A stretch of 64,000 nt of DNA from JAJDTT01 sp022827025 (GTDB taxonomy: Bacteria > Acidobacteriota > UBA6911 > RPQK01 > JAJDTT01). Of this stretch, positions 1 through 8,930 are shown one piece after another; position 1 is the stretch's first letter; every line of letters starts with the position of its first letter. Location: contig OZ241897.1 in assembly GCA_965203535.1 (NCBI GenBank), forward strand, positions 558,001-622,000, in the 5' to 3' direction. Under the pieces are notes generated by a model. The model was not told the DNA's origin, made no database searches, and saw only the letters and a program-made list of their open reading frames with translations. The translations under genes and the position numbers were made by a program.

Positions 1-2206
1 CCGCCAGGTCGTAGCTGTAGATCTCCACCTCCACCGGCTCTCTGAAGCTGAACAGGGTGGGACGCCCGAACAGGTGGGTGAGTTCCGGATATTGTCCCAG
101 CAGGCTTCTGGTGCGGCCGATCACCCTCTCCTCGCCCGCTTTGTCGCGGCCGTCCTTCATGGAGACGTGAATCCAGCCCCGGTGCTCTTCGAGGGGACCC
201 GCCGCGAACTGGTCATCGGCCCCTCCTCCCACGCTGGAGAAGACGGTGGCCACGCCGTCCAGATCCAACACCCGGCTCTCGACTTCCCGGATGATCCGAT
301 CAGTCTCTTCCAGCGGCTTCCCTTGGGGAAGCTCGATCTCGAAGGAGAACTTTCCCTGAACCAGGGAGGGGATCAACTCGGCTCCCAGGAACCGGGCCAG
401 ACCGGCGCTGCCGACCACCAGGCCCAAGGTGAGAGCCAATACGCTCCCCTTGTGGTCGAGAGACCAGGCCAGGAGGCGGGGATAGGTTCGCCGCAGAGAC
501 TCGAAGCCGGAGTCGACCCGCCCCAGCAACGGGTTCAAGAGTTTCAACAGGCCTCTTCCCAGAGTCCTGAGCAATCGCCGCAGGTCGCCGACGACGACGA
601 GAACCAGATCCACAGTGAGGAATTTCAAGACCCGTGCCCCCCCGCGCCCCGCGGCCCGGACCAGGCGCGCCAGCCGGCCATCCTCTCCGCCCGCGGCGGG
701 GGCCTGCCCGTTTCCGGACCGCTGGACCGGCTCCACCGCGATCCTCCGCCGGGACAGGACCATGGGAATGACAGTGAGGGCGACGGCCAGGGAGGCGAGC
801 AGGGCGTAGGTGATGGTCAGGGCCTGATCCTTGAAGAGCTGGCCCGCAATTCCCTCCACGAAAATCATCGGCAGAAAGACGGCCACCGTGGTCAGCGTCG
901 ACGCCGCCACCGCCTTCCCGACCTCACGGGTGCCCCGGTAGACCGCCTCCGCCAGATCCGGATTTCGCCGGCGATGCCGGTGGATCGATTCCAATACCAC
1001 GATGGAGTTGTCCACCAGCATCCCGACGCCCAGAGCCACGCCGCCCAGCGACATGATGTTCAGGGTCACGCCGGTCTGGTGCATCAAAGTGAACGTGGCC
1101 ATGACGGAAATCGGGATGGAGAGGCCGATGGTGGCGGTGCTGCGAAGATCCCTGAGGAAGACGAACAGGACGAACGTGGCCAGCAAACCTCCCAGGAGGG
1201 CAGCGGCGGCGACGTTCCGAATCGCCAGATTGATGAACTGCGCTTGGTCGTAGACGATCTCGTGGGTCAGCTCGCCGGGATAGGTCTTCTGCTCCTTGAG
1301 CTGCTCCAGACGGTCCCGCACCGCTTCGGAAACCGCCACCGCATTGGCGTCGCCCTCCTTGTAGACGCGCAGTTCCACACTCTCCCGGCCGTTGAAGCGG
1401 GAGATGACGTCCCGCTCCTTGGTCCCCCGCCAGACCCGGGCCACGTCTCCCAGAACCACCTGGCGTCCGTCCAGATCCCGGATGATGAGGTTCCGGATCT
1501 CCCTTACCGATTGGAATTCGTTGAGCACCCGGACCAGGTAGTTGGCGTCCAGGTCATACAGGCTCCCGCTGGCCTGATTGAGGTTGGCCTCGCGAATCAC
1601 GCTGCTGACCTCGCTGACCGGAATGTTCAGCTCGGCCAGCCGTTTCTCGTCGATCTCGATCCGGATCTGCTCTTCCCGGCCGCCCGCCACTTTGACCGCC
1701 GCCACTCCCGAGGCCGATTCCAGCCCCTGCTTCACTTTGCGCTCGGCCAGGTCCCGGATTCGGCTGAGGGGGGCGTCTCCATGCAGATGGAGCCTCATGA
1801 CCGGGTCATAGGCGGGATCGAAGCGCAGGATCACCGGCTTGTCCGCTTCGACCGGGACGTTGGCCAGATCCAGCTTCTCCCTCACGTCCATGACCGCCAG
1901 GTCCATGTCCGTGTCCCAGCCGAACTCCAGGATCACTTCCGACTGGCCCGGGCGGGAAATCGAGCTGATGCGGGAGAGGCCGGGAACCACCCCGACGTTC
2001 TCCTCCACGGGACGGGTCACCAGCGCCTCGACCTCTTCCGGAGCCGCGTCTTCGAACTCGGTCTGAATCGTCAGCGAGGGATAGGAGATGTCGGGCAGGA
2101 GATCCAGCGAGAGCCGGTCCACCGAAACCGCCCCGAAGAGGCAGACGGCCACCACGAACATGGAGACGGTGACCGGGCGGCGGATCGCGGTCCTGACGGT
2201 TCTCAT
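1..2206 (-). CDS. Efflux RND transporter permease (HAE1/AcrB type), 3' end beyond window
   Basis: Inner-membrane proton-driven pump of a tripartite efflux system. The minus-strand frame stays open from the ATG at 2206 to the left edge, about 735 codons of the roughly 1,030 usual for the family, so the C-terminal third is missing. It opens with the typical cytoplasmic start and first helix (MRTVRTAIRRPVTVSMFVVA). Porter-domain sequence follows (EALVTRPVEENVGVVPGLS, FDPAYDPVMRLHL), then the helix-rich stretch with GVALGVGMLVDNSIVVLES, the conserved TM4 region of HAE1 pumps. It starts 10 nt after the stop of the membrane-fusion protein, so the two are probably one transcript. The pump substrate cannot be told from sequence. 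A long open frame on the opposite strand is only a compositional shadow. Confidence 0.93.
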   Translation of the reverse strand, partial: MRTVRTAIRRPVTVSMFVVAVCLFGAVSVDRLSLDLLPDISYPSLTIQTEFEDAAPEEVEALVTRPVEENVGVVPGLSRISSISRPGQSEVILEFGWDTDMDLAVMDVREKLDLANVPVEADKPVILRFDPAYDPVMRLHLHGDAPLSRIRDLAERKVKQGLESASGVAAVKVAGGREEQIRIEIDEKRLAELNIPVSEVSSVIREANLNQASGSLYDLDANYLVRVLNEFQSVREIRNLIIRDLDGRQVVLGDVARVWRGTKERDVISRFNGRESVELRVYKEGDANAVAVSEAVRDRLEQLKEQKTYPGELTHEIVYDQAQFINLAIRNVAAAALLGGLLATFVLFVFLRDLRSTATIGLSIPISVMATFTLMHQTGVTLNIMSLGGVALGVGMLVDNSIVVLESIHRHRRRNPDLAEAVYRGTREVGKAVAASTLTTVAVFLPMIFVEGIAGQLFKDQALTITYALLASLAVALTVIPMVLSRRRIAVEPVQRSGNGQAPAAGGEDGRLARLVRAAGRGGARVLKFLTVDLVLVVVGDLRRLLRTLGRGLLKLLNPLLGRVDSGFESLRRTYPRLLAWSLDHKGSVLALTLGLVVGSAGLARFLGAELIPSLVQGKFSFEIELPQGKPLEETDRIIREVESRVLDLDGVATVFSSVGGGADDQFAAGPLEEHRGWIHVSMKDGRDKAGEERVIGRTRSLLGQYPELTHLFGRPTLFSFREPVEVEIYSYDLA

Positions 2207-2216
2207 CGGCTCGCGG

Positions 2217-3431
2217 TCACGAACTCGGGCCGGTGACCCGGACCTTGGCTCCCTCGTTCAACTGGCCTTGGCCGGCGACCACGAGAGAGTCGCCGGGGGC
2301 GACGCCCTCCAGGACCTCGACGGCCTGGTCCCGCTGATAGCCCAACCGGACCGGACGGCGGTGGGCGACTCCATCCCGGACCAGGAAGACGAAGCTCTCG
2401 CCGTCCTGCTCCCGGAGCGCCCTCCGGGGGATGATGGTGGCGTTCTCGCGAGTGTCGGTCCGGATGTCGACCCGGACGAAGGCTCCCGGCCGGAAGAGCG
2501 CATTGGTGGAAACCAGCTCGATGGTGACCTTGACCGTTCCGGTGGATTCGTCCACCACGGGGCTGATTCGGATCACTCGACCCTCGATGGACTCCGCCCC
2601 TCCGGCGTCGAAACCGATGGAGGCCGCCTGTCCGGGACGGACCAGCCGGACTTCCCGCTCGGCGACGTGCACGTCCGCGTACAGCGGGGAAAAGGCGCCC
2701 AAACGGAAAAGCGAATCCGATCCGCGGATCGTCTGGCCCAGTTCGACGGTCCGCCGGGTGATGCGGCCGGAGAAGGGGGCGCGAAGCTCGCTGCGGGAGA
2801 TCTCCAGCTTGACCTGCTCGATCTCGGCTTCCAATTCGCTGACCCGGTGGGTGAATTCCCGGACTTCGGAAGCGGCGGCGCGCTCGTCGTGCTCCAACTC
2901 GGCGATCTGGTAGCGGAGCGTGGCCACCTCCTCCTCGCTCACCAGGTCATCGGCGTAGGCCCGCTCCTTCCGGTCCAGCTCCAAAGCGGTGTTCTTGATC
3001 TGGACCTGGGCCTTCTGGCCCCGGATCCGGGCCTTTTCCAACTGGATTCGGGTCTGGGCCAGCTTCTCCTCGGTGAGCCGGAGGCGGATCACCAGCTCCC
3101 GGTCGTCCAGGACGCACAAGAGCTGTCCTTCGCGGACATAGTCCCCCTCTTCGGCCAGGACGCTGCGAACGGTCCCTTCCGCCTGGGCCATGAGCTCCAC
3201 CTCACGCAGGGCCCGCAGGTTGGACGTCGAGGTCAGGAACGAGGAGATGGCGCCCTGACGGACCTGGTCCAGCTCGACCGGGATCGCTCCGTCCTCCGGT
3301 TTCTCTTCCTGCGAGGCATCCGCGGACGGATCTCCGGAGTCTTTGTCCAGGTAGGGAGATCCAAAGTGCCAGGCGGCGGCCAGAATCGCCACCATGATCA
3401 GGAAACCGTAAACCTTCACCCGGATCTTCAT
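2217..3431 (-). CDS. Efflux RND transporter periplasmic adaptor subunit (membrane fusion protein)
   Basis: Links the inner-membrane RND pump downstream to an outer-membrane channel. I chose the ATG at 3431 (MKIRVKVYGFLIMVAILAAA), which starts directly with a signal anchor; a TTG 42 nt upstream would add 14 unlikely residues. About 404 aa, normal for the family. Visible parts: N-terminal anchor, a first lipoyl half (AQAEGTVRSVLAEEGDYVREG), a long charged coiled-coil hairpin (EEKLAQTRIQLEKARIRGQK through ISRSELRAPFSGRI), the second lipoyl half, and a beta-barrel/MP domain with GAFVRVDIRT and GVAPGDSLVVAGQGQLNEG near the end. No outer-membrane TolC-like gene is adjacent. Confidence 0.93.
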   Translation of the reverse strand: MKIRVKVYGFLIMVAILAAAWHFGSPYLDKDSGDPSADASQEEKPEDGAIPVELDQVRQGAISSFLTSTSNLRALREVELMAQAEGTVRSVLAEEGDYVREGQLLCVLDDRELVIRLRLTEEKLAQTRIQLEKARIRGQKAQVQIKNTALELDRKERAYADDLVSEEEVATLRYQIAELEHDERAAASEVREFTHRVSELEAEIEQVKLEISRSELRAPFSGRITRRTVELGQTIRGSDSLFRLGAFSPLYADVHVAEREVRLVRPGQAASIGFDAGGAESIEGRVIRISPVVDESTGTVKVTIELVSTNALFRPGAFVRVDIRTDTRENATIIPRRALREQDGESFVFLVRDGVAHRRPVRLGYQRDQAVEVLEGVAPGDSLVVAGQGQLNEGAKVRVTGPSS

Positions 3432-3627
3432 TGCGGACCACGAGAGGAGCCGCCGATAGCTGATGGATTCCAAACCGGGGCGGCGCTTCGACTTTCAGCA
3501 TACTATACGAAAGGCTGGGCCTGTTCGTTCCCTCGGAACCGAAATCCGATGCTCCGCTCTTCCGGTTTCCTGACCCGAAGCGGGAGGTGGTACGATCGCG
3601 CGAACACACCCCGATGAGGAGGCCTCC

Positions 3628-5295
3628 ATGAAGGATCCGTTTCCCCGATCCGCGCTGGCGATGAGCGTCCTTTTGGCGGCAATCCTTTTGCAGTCGATTC
3701 CGGTCCGGGCGCACGAGAGCACCCGCGCCGCCTTTCTCAAGCGGCACAACGTCGCCATCCTGGCCCGTCCGGTGGGAGCGGGCACCTTGACCGGTCACGA
3801 GGTCTGCACGCTGAGGGTGACCTTGACGGAAGAGGGATCCGGGGCCGAGCTCCCCGGGTTGATCCGGATCACTCCTGAGGGCCAGGAGGAGGCGCTGGAG
3901 CTGCCGGGGCTCTTTCACCGGTCCCGGGGGTGGCACACGCTGCCTCCGTCCGCCGAGCTTGCGGTTCCTCCAACCCGGCTCCGGATCGAGGCGCTGCATG
4001 GACTGGAAACGGAGAAGACGACAACGTCCCTGGACCTGTCGGGAAAGGACCGCGCTGAGATCCGGTTGCCGCTGCGCCGCATCTATGACCCGCGGGCCAG
4101 GGGGTTGAAGTCCGGAAATACCCATCTCCACCTCGCGAGAATCACCTTCCGGGACGCCGAGAGATACCTGCGGGACGTACCCCTCGGGGACGGACTGGAT
4201 CTCCTGTTCGTCTCCTACCTGCGGAGAATGCCCGACGAGGCTCGCTATACGACCAACGGTTTCACCCGGGCGGATCTTGAAAGGCTCTCAGGCGGCGGAA
4301 TCGACTTCGGCTGGGGCCAGGAGCACCGCCACAACTTCGGCACGGGAGAGCAGGGCTACGGGCACGTGATGCTCCTGAACCTGCTCAAGCTGATCCGCCC
4401 GGTGAGCATCGGGCCCGGCATCATGGGTACGGGCAACGACGGACGTCCCCTGCAGATGGGGATACGGCAGACCCGGACGGACGGCGGCACCGTCATCTGG
4501 TGTCACAACGCGTTCGGTCACGAGGACCTCCCCAACTGGATGGCGGGCCTGGTGGACGCCCAGAACATCTTCGACGGCGGCTCACGGGGAGACTACTCCG
4601 AGACCTTCTACCGCTACCTGAACCTGGGACTGAAGGTACCCTTCTCGACCGGGACCGACTGGTTCATCTACGACTTCTCCCGGGTCTACGTGCCGCTGGA
4701 GGGACCGGTCACCGAGCGGGAATGGCTGGAGGTCCTCTCCCAGGGGCGCTCCTACATCACCAACGGTCCGTTCCTGGAGTTGGAAGCCGGGGGCCGGCAG
4801 CCCGGCGGCACGGTTTCCGTTTCCGGAAAAGAGACGGTGCGAGTCCGGGGTCGGGGTGTGGGCCGCCTGGACTTCAAGGCCCTGGAACTGGTCGTCAACG
4901 GCCATGTCGTCCACTCCGTTTCGAGCCGCCCGTCGGAAGGCCATTTCGTGGCCGACCTGGACTTCCCTCTCCAGGTTTCCGAACCGGGATGGGTGGCTCT
5001 GCGCATTCCTCCGAACCTGCCCGAGAACGAGCTGGCCCGGTCCCTGTTCGCCCACACCAGCCCCATATATCTCCAACTGGACGGCCGGTCCATCTTCCGG
5101 CCCGAGGTCGCCCGGGAGGTGTTGGCGGACATGGAGGAGAGCTTGGCGAAGATTGGTTCCCGGGCGTCGTTTTCCAGTTCCCGCGACCGGGAATCGGTGC
5201 TTCGCGTCTACCGGAACGGCATCCGGATCCTCCAGCGGCGCTTGGCGGACCGGAGGGGCGATTTCCAATCGCCCGGCGGGAGAGGCGGTTTCTAG
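3628..5295 (+). CDS. CehA/McbA family metallohydrolase, secreted (first copy)
   Basis: 555 aa with a signal peptide ending near VRAHES (about residue 31). The middle carries a PHP-type metallohydrolase domain of the CehA/McbA kind: SGNTHLHL, GWGQEHRHNFG, GYGHVMLLN, VIWCHNAFGHEDLPNW and FSTGTDWFIYDFSRVYV supply likely metal-binding His and Asp residues. The canonical TDHN motif of the second copy at 12022 is absent here. A beta-sandwich region follows (PGGTVSVSGKETVRVRG). Family members hydrolyse esters or amides such as carbaryl, but the natural substrate is unknown. The last residues (DFQSPGGRGGF) are encoded by an intergenic palindromic repeat that also supplies the TAG stop, so the native C-terminus may have been replaced. 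Confidence 0.85.
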   Translation: MKDPFPRSALAMSVLLAAILLQSIPVRAHESTRAAFLKRHNVAILARPVGAGTLTGHEVCTLRVTLTEEGSGAELPGLIRITPEGQEEALELPGLFHRSRGWHTLPPSAELAVPPTRLRIEALHGLETEKTTTSLDLSGKDRAEIRLPLRRIYDPRARGLKSGNTHLHLARITFRDAERYLRDVPLGDGLDLLFVSYLRRMPDEARYTTNGFTRADLERLSGGGIDFGWGQEHRHNFGTGEQGYGHVMLLNLLKLIRPVSIGPGIMGTGNDGRPLQMGIRQTRTDGGTVIWCHNAFGHEDLPNWMAGLVDAQNIFDGGSRGDYSETFYRYLNLGLKVPFSTGTDWFIYDFSRVYVPLEGPVTEREWLEVLSQGRSYITNGPFLELEAGGRQPGGTVSVSGKETVRVRGRGVGRLDFKALELVVNGHVVHSVSSRPSEGHFVADLDFPLQVSEPGWVALRIPPNLPENELARSLFAHTSPIYLQLDGRSIFRPEVAREVLADMEESLAKIGSRASFSSSRDRESVLRVYRNGIRILQRRLADRRGDFQSPGGRGGF

Positions 5296-5398
5296 CCGCC
5301 CCGTGGAAAAAGCGATTTCCAATCGCCCCCTCCTCAGCGTACTCGCTCGCGCTACGTTCGCTTAAGCTCACTCTGGAGGACGGCGGTTAGAAACCGCC
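5256..5398. repeat. Composite palindromic repeat (GCGATTTCCAATCGC / GGCGGTTTCTAGCCGCC units)
   Basis: Four short palindromes alternate: GGGCGATT-tcc-AATCGCCC at 5256-5274, GGCGG-tttctag-CCGCC at 5284-5300, GCGATT-tcc-AATCGC at 5312-5326 and GGCGGTT-aga-AACCGCC at 5382-5398. A 50-base linker rich in CGCTCGCGCTACG lies between the last two. The first two units lie inside the end of the upstream hydrolase ORF. This looks like a REP/BIME-type dispersed element. Function unknown; hairpins in the 3' UTR may stabilise or terminate the transcript. Confidence 0.8.
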
Positions 5399-5441
5399 GC
5401 TCCTTTTGAGATTTGGGATTTTCCCCCTATGATGTTGCGTC

Positions 5442-6191
5442 ATGACTGATCCGTGGCTGTACCCCTTGCTGGTCCTGGCCGGTATCGTCGCCGGCGCCTT
5501 GAACGTCATCGCCGGAGGAGGCTCCTTTCTGACGCTGCCCATCCTCATCTTCATGGGGCTCCCGGCCAGCGTCGCCAACGGCACCAACCGGGTGGGCATC
5601 TTCTTCCAGAACGTGGGCGCCGTCTGGGGATTCCACCGGAACCGCCTGGTGGACTGGAGGTCCATCCTCTGGGCGGCCCTTCCCGCCAGCCTGGGAGCCG
5701 TCGCGGGCACCATCCTCGCCCTCTCCATCGGCGATGCCGCCTTTCGGAAGGTCCTGGCCTTCCTGATGATCGCCGTGACGCTGTGGACCCTCTGGGACCC
5801 CCTGGGGAAAAAGGGTGAAGAGAGCCGGGAGCGAGGCATGAGCCTTCCGCTGCTGGCATTCGGCTTTTTCCTGACCGGCGTGTATGGCGGATTCGTCCAG
5901 GCCGGCGTCGGTTTCCTGGTATTGGCGGCGACGACCATGGCCGGGCTGGACCTGGTCCGGGGGAACGCCGTCAAGGTGTTGAGCATCCTGGCTTTCACCG
6001 TCGTCTCTCTCGCCATTTTCGTCTCTCAGGGGAAGGTCTTGTGGATTCCCGGGCTGGTGCTGGCCGTGGGGACCTTCCTGGGAGGGCAACTGGGAGTCCG
6101 GTTCACCGTGCTGAAGGGCCACGCCTGGATCAAGCGCGTAGTGACGGCGACGATCGTCGTCTTCGCAGTCAAGCTGTGGGTGACCGGTTGA
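5442..6191 (+). CDS. TSUP (TauE/SafE) family membrane transporter
   Basis: 249 aa, hydrophobic almost throughout, with about 8 predicted membrane segments in two halves. Each half begins with the glycine-rich signature of the family: GIVAGALNVIAGGGSFLTLP near residues 13-32 and GVYGGFVQAGVGFLVLA near 145-165. TSUP proteins export sulfite, sulfoacetate or related organic sulfonates, or import small anions. It sits just before a catabolic-looking gene set, so moving a pathway substrate or product is plausible but not shown. The start ATG at 5442 fits the first membrane helix. Confidence 0.88.
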   Translation: MTDPWLYPLLVLAGIVAGALNVIAGGGSFLTLPILIFMGLPASVANGTNRVGIFFQNVGAVWGFHRNRLVDWRSILWAALPASLGAVAGTILALSIGDAAFRKVLAFLMIAVTLWTLWDPLGKKGEESRERGMSLPLLAFGFFLTGVYGGFVQAGVGFLVLAATTMAGLDLVRGNAVKVLSILAFTVVSLAIFVSQGKVLWIPGLVLAVGTFLGGQLGVRFTVLKGHAWIKRVVTATIVVFAVKLWVTG

Positions 6192-6240
6192 CCGGTCTTC
6201 GAACCCCCCGCATCCCAACCGATTCGACGGAGGTCTGCTC

Positions 6241-7728
6241 TTGAAGAGAGTCGGGATCGCGTCCTTGATGCACGAATCCAACACCTTCTATCCGGTGCCC
6301 ACGACCCGGGAGATGTTCCGGGACACCTGCCTGGTGTCGGGCCGGGAGGTCATCTCCCACTGGGGCGAGGCCCATCACGAGATCGGGGGCATGCTGGAGG
6401 CGCTGCCGGCTCTGGGCCTGGAGACGGTCCCCCTGCTCACCGGTACGGCCATGCCCTCGGGGCCGGTGGAGGAGGAAGCCTACGAGGAGATCCTGGCGGA
6501 GATCCTGGACCGGATCTCGGGCGAGTCCCTGGACGGACTGCTCCTGGCCCTGCACGGGGCCATGGTGGCACAGCACGTCCGGGACGCCGACGGGAGGACC
6601 GCCGCGAAAATCCGAAAACTGGTGGGCCCGGACCTGCCCATCGTCATGACGCTGGACCTCCATGCCAACGTCTCTCCGCTCATGATCGAGAGCGTCACCG
6701 CCACCACCATCTATCGGACCTACCCGCACCTGGATCAGCGGGAGCGGGGCCGGGAGGCCGCCCGCATCCTGGCACAGACGCTGGAGGGCAGGATCCGGCC
6801 CGTCCAAGCCCTGGTCAAACCTCCCCTCTGCATCAGCATCCTGGCCCAGGGATCCCGCTACGAGCCCATGGCGGACCTCTACCGGCGGATGGAGGAGTTG
6901 ATCGATCAAGAAGGGGTCGTCACGGCCAGCATCGCTCCCGGATTCGCCTACGCCGACGTGGAGGAGATGGGTCCCGCGTTTCTGGTGGTGACCGACGGCG
7001 ACGGGCCCCGGGCCCGCAATGAGGCGCTGGGCCTGGCTCGCCGGGCTTGGGACCGCCGTCACGAGTTGACACTCCTGGGGACGCCCATCGGACAGGCCGT
7101 CCGGGAAGCCATGGCCGATGACGCGGGTCCCGTCACCTTGCTGGACGTGGGCGACAACGTCGGCGGCGGCAGCCCGGCCGACGGCACCCTGATCCTGGAG
7201 GAAGTGATTCGGACCGGGTCCGGGCCCGCCCTGGTGGTCCTGTTCGACCCGGCCGCCGTCCAGGCCTGCGCGGCCTCCGGAGTGGGAACGGAAGTGTCGC
7301 TTGAGGTGGGCGGGAAGAGCGACGGCCTGCACGGCCCTCCCATCCCCATCCGGGGACGGGTCCGTTGCCTGCACGACGGCGCCTTCGTGGAGGAAGAGCC
7401 CCGTCACGGCGGCGCCCGTTACAACAACCAGGGGCTCACCGCGCTGGTGGAGACCGGGGAAGGTCACGCCATCGTTCTGAATTCGCTCCGGATGGCGCCC
7501 ATGAGCCTGGAGCAGGTCTTGAGCCTGGGCATCAAGCCGAAGTCCTACCGGATCCTGGTGGCCAAGGGGGCCATCGCTCCGGTCGCGGCCTACGAGCCGG
7601 TCTCCAGCCGGATGGTCTACGTGGACACGCCCGGGATCACTTCGGCCAACCCGGCTCACTTCGACTACCGGTACCGTCCCCGTCCCCTCTACCCGTTCGA
7701 ACCGGAGACGGTCTGGGAGGCGTTCTGA
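6241..7728 (+). CDS. M81 family metallopeptidase (MlrC-like)
   Basis: 495 aa, the usual MlrC length. The TTG start at 6241 is supported by GGAGG at 6229-6233, 7 nt upstream. The N-terminal M81 domain shows ASLMHESNTFYP (HE metal ligands), VMTLDLHANVSPLM (DxH) and YRTYPHLDQRERG. The C-terminal MlrC domain starts around DVGDNVGGGSPADGTLILEE. The founding member opens linear microcystin peptides, but most relatives sit in amino-acid or sugar-acid catabolic operons with unknown substrates, and this one, upstream of two DapA-type aldolases, fits that pattern. No signal peptide, so cytoplasmic. Confidence 0.92.
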   Translation: MKRVGIASLMHESNTFYPVPTTREMFRDTCLVSGREVISHWGEAHHEIGGMLEALPALGLETVPLLTGTAMPSGPVEEEAYEEILAEILDRISGESLDGLLLALHGAMVAQHVRDADGRTAAKIRKLVGPDLPIVMTLDLHANVSPLMIESVTATTIYRTYPHLDQRERGREAARILAQTLEGRIRPVQALVKPPLCISILAQGSRYEPMADLYRRMEELIDQEGVVTASIAPGFAYADVEEMGPAFLVVTDGDGPRARNEALGLARRAWDRRHELTLLGTPIGQAVREAMADDAGPVTLLDVGDNVGGGSPADGTLILEEVIRTGSGPALVVLFDPAAVQACAASGVGTEVSLEVGGKSDGLHGPPIPIRGRVRCLHDGAFVEEEPRHGGARYNNQGLTALVETGEGHAIVLNSLRMAPMSLEQVLSLGIKPKSYRILVAKGAIAPVAAYEPVSSRMVYVDTPGITSANPAHFDYRYRPRPLYPFEPETVWEAF

Positions 7729-7812
7729 TGATCGGCGCGTCCCGGACCTTCACCGATTTTCCGGGGGTTCGGAAGAGACGGGGAAGCAGGTTTGAATGAG
7801 GATCGCGACGCA

Positions 7813-7890
7813 GGGGCACGCCTTGCGGGTGCCCGCTGCCGCCCCTCACTGATCGGCCGGGGGAGGGCGACCACACAAGGGTCGCCCCTA
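7813..7890. repeat. Paired GGGNNCC-type intergenic hairpins (GTAGGGGCGACC family)
   Basis: Two adjacent palindromes: GGGGCAC-gccttgc-GGGTGCCC (7813-7834) and GGGCGACC-acacaa-GGGTCGCCC followed by CTACG (7865-7890). Related units occur at 15164, 15284, 39775 and 47743, with a half unit near 9870. They lie between the M81 gene and the first DapA-like gene. Confidence 0.75.
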
Positions 7891-7960
7891 CGAAGGGGCC
7901 ATCGTCGTAGTAGACTGGCCCGGCGTCAGGTTGTCGCGAACATCGACAAGGAGAACAGGA

Positions 7961-8890
7961 ATGCTGACAAGAGAGAACATGGACGGCCTTTACGTCCTGG
8001 TGGTCACTCCCTTCGACGACAGGTTTCGTCTCGACACGGAAGGATACCGGTACAACATCCGGAAGCTGGTCCGGATGGGAGTGGACGGGATCATCACCAC
8101 CGGGACCAACGGCGAATTCTTCGTGGTCAACGACGAGGAACTGCGCACCATCAGCCGGATCACGGTGGAGGAATGCCAGGGAACCGGGACCAGGGTCGTC
8201 GTAGGCGCCAGCGCCGTCAATACCGAGGAGTCGATTCGCCGCTCCCGCATCGCCATGGAGGAAGGGGCGGAAGGGGTCATGAACGTCGTCCCCTTCTACC
8301 AGACCCTGACCAAGGCTGAAGCCTACCAGTACTTCCAGGACCTGGCGGAAGCCTGCCCCGGCCTGGGCATCATCGTCTACAACAATCCCGGCACCACCAA
8401 GCTGCTGCTCAACGACTCGGACTTCGTGGAGCTGCAGAAGATCCCCAGCGTGGCCGGCGTGAAGGTGATCGGCGCCGACATCAACCTCTACCTCAACTGC
8501 CTGCGGCGGACCGAAATCCCCCACTTCCCCCTGGAGCAACTCTGGAGCGTGAGCCACGTGATCGGAGGAAATGGCGTCATGGCCAGCTTCGTCTACGCCT
8601 TCCCCGCCTTCATGCAGAGGTGGTGGAAAGCGATCCGCGGCGGGGACGTGGCCGAGTCCATGGCCTGCCAGCACCAGTGCAACGAGATCTTGCAGGAAGC
8701 CATCATTCCCCTGGCGGGCGAGGGCTACAACGACACTTCTCTCACCAAGGCCACGGTGAACGCGGCCGGCTATTTCAAGGCGGGCCCGCCCCGTCCACCC
8801 TCGGAAGCGGCGCCGCCCGAGAGGATCGAACGGCTTCGCGCCACACTGCAGGAAAAATTCTCTCACTTTCTGGAGGACGAGATCCGCTGA
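7961..8890 (+). CDS. Dihydrodipicolinate synthase/N-acetylneuraminate lyase family aldolase (copy 1)
   Basis: 309 aa (beta/alpha)8 class I aldolase. The ATG at 7961 follows AAGGAG at 7948-7953 with 7 nt spacing; an upstream in-frame start would add ten residues not needed by the fold. Family marks: ITTGTNGEF (substrate carboxylate loop), the catalytic Tyr in IIVYNNPGT and the Schiff-base Lys in VAGVKVIGADINLY. It is probably not the lysine-pathway DapA: it lies in a catabolic-looking cluster next to a paralogue and an HpcH aldolase. Cleavage or dehydration of a 2-keto sugar acid is a reasonable guess. Only 40 nt separate it from copy 2. Confidence 0.9.
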   Translation: MLTRENMDGLYVLVVTPFDDRFRLDTEGYRYNIRKLVRMGVDGIITTGTNGEFFVVNDEELRTISRITVEECQGTGTRVVVGASAVNTEESIRRSRIAMEEGAEGVMNVVPFYQTLTKAEAYQYFQDLAEACPGLGIIVYNNPGTTKLLLNDSDFVELQKIPSVAGVKVIGADINLYLNCLRRTEIPHFPLEQLWSVSHVIGGNGVMASFVYAFPAFMQRWWKAIRGGDVAESMACQHQCNEILQEAIIPLAGEGYNDTSLTKATVNAAGYFKAGPPRPPSEAAPPERIERLRATLQEKFSHFLEDEIR

Positions 8891-8930
8891 CCACGGCCGG
8901 CGAGAGTCGGCCGGAGACATCGAGGAGACT

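Noticed and set aside
74..2236. 720-codon plus-strand ORF opposite the RND permease
   Set aside because: The minus strand encodes a clear RND pump; the plus-strand protein has no motif and is Asp/Gly/Gln-rich shadow sequence.
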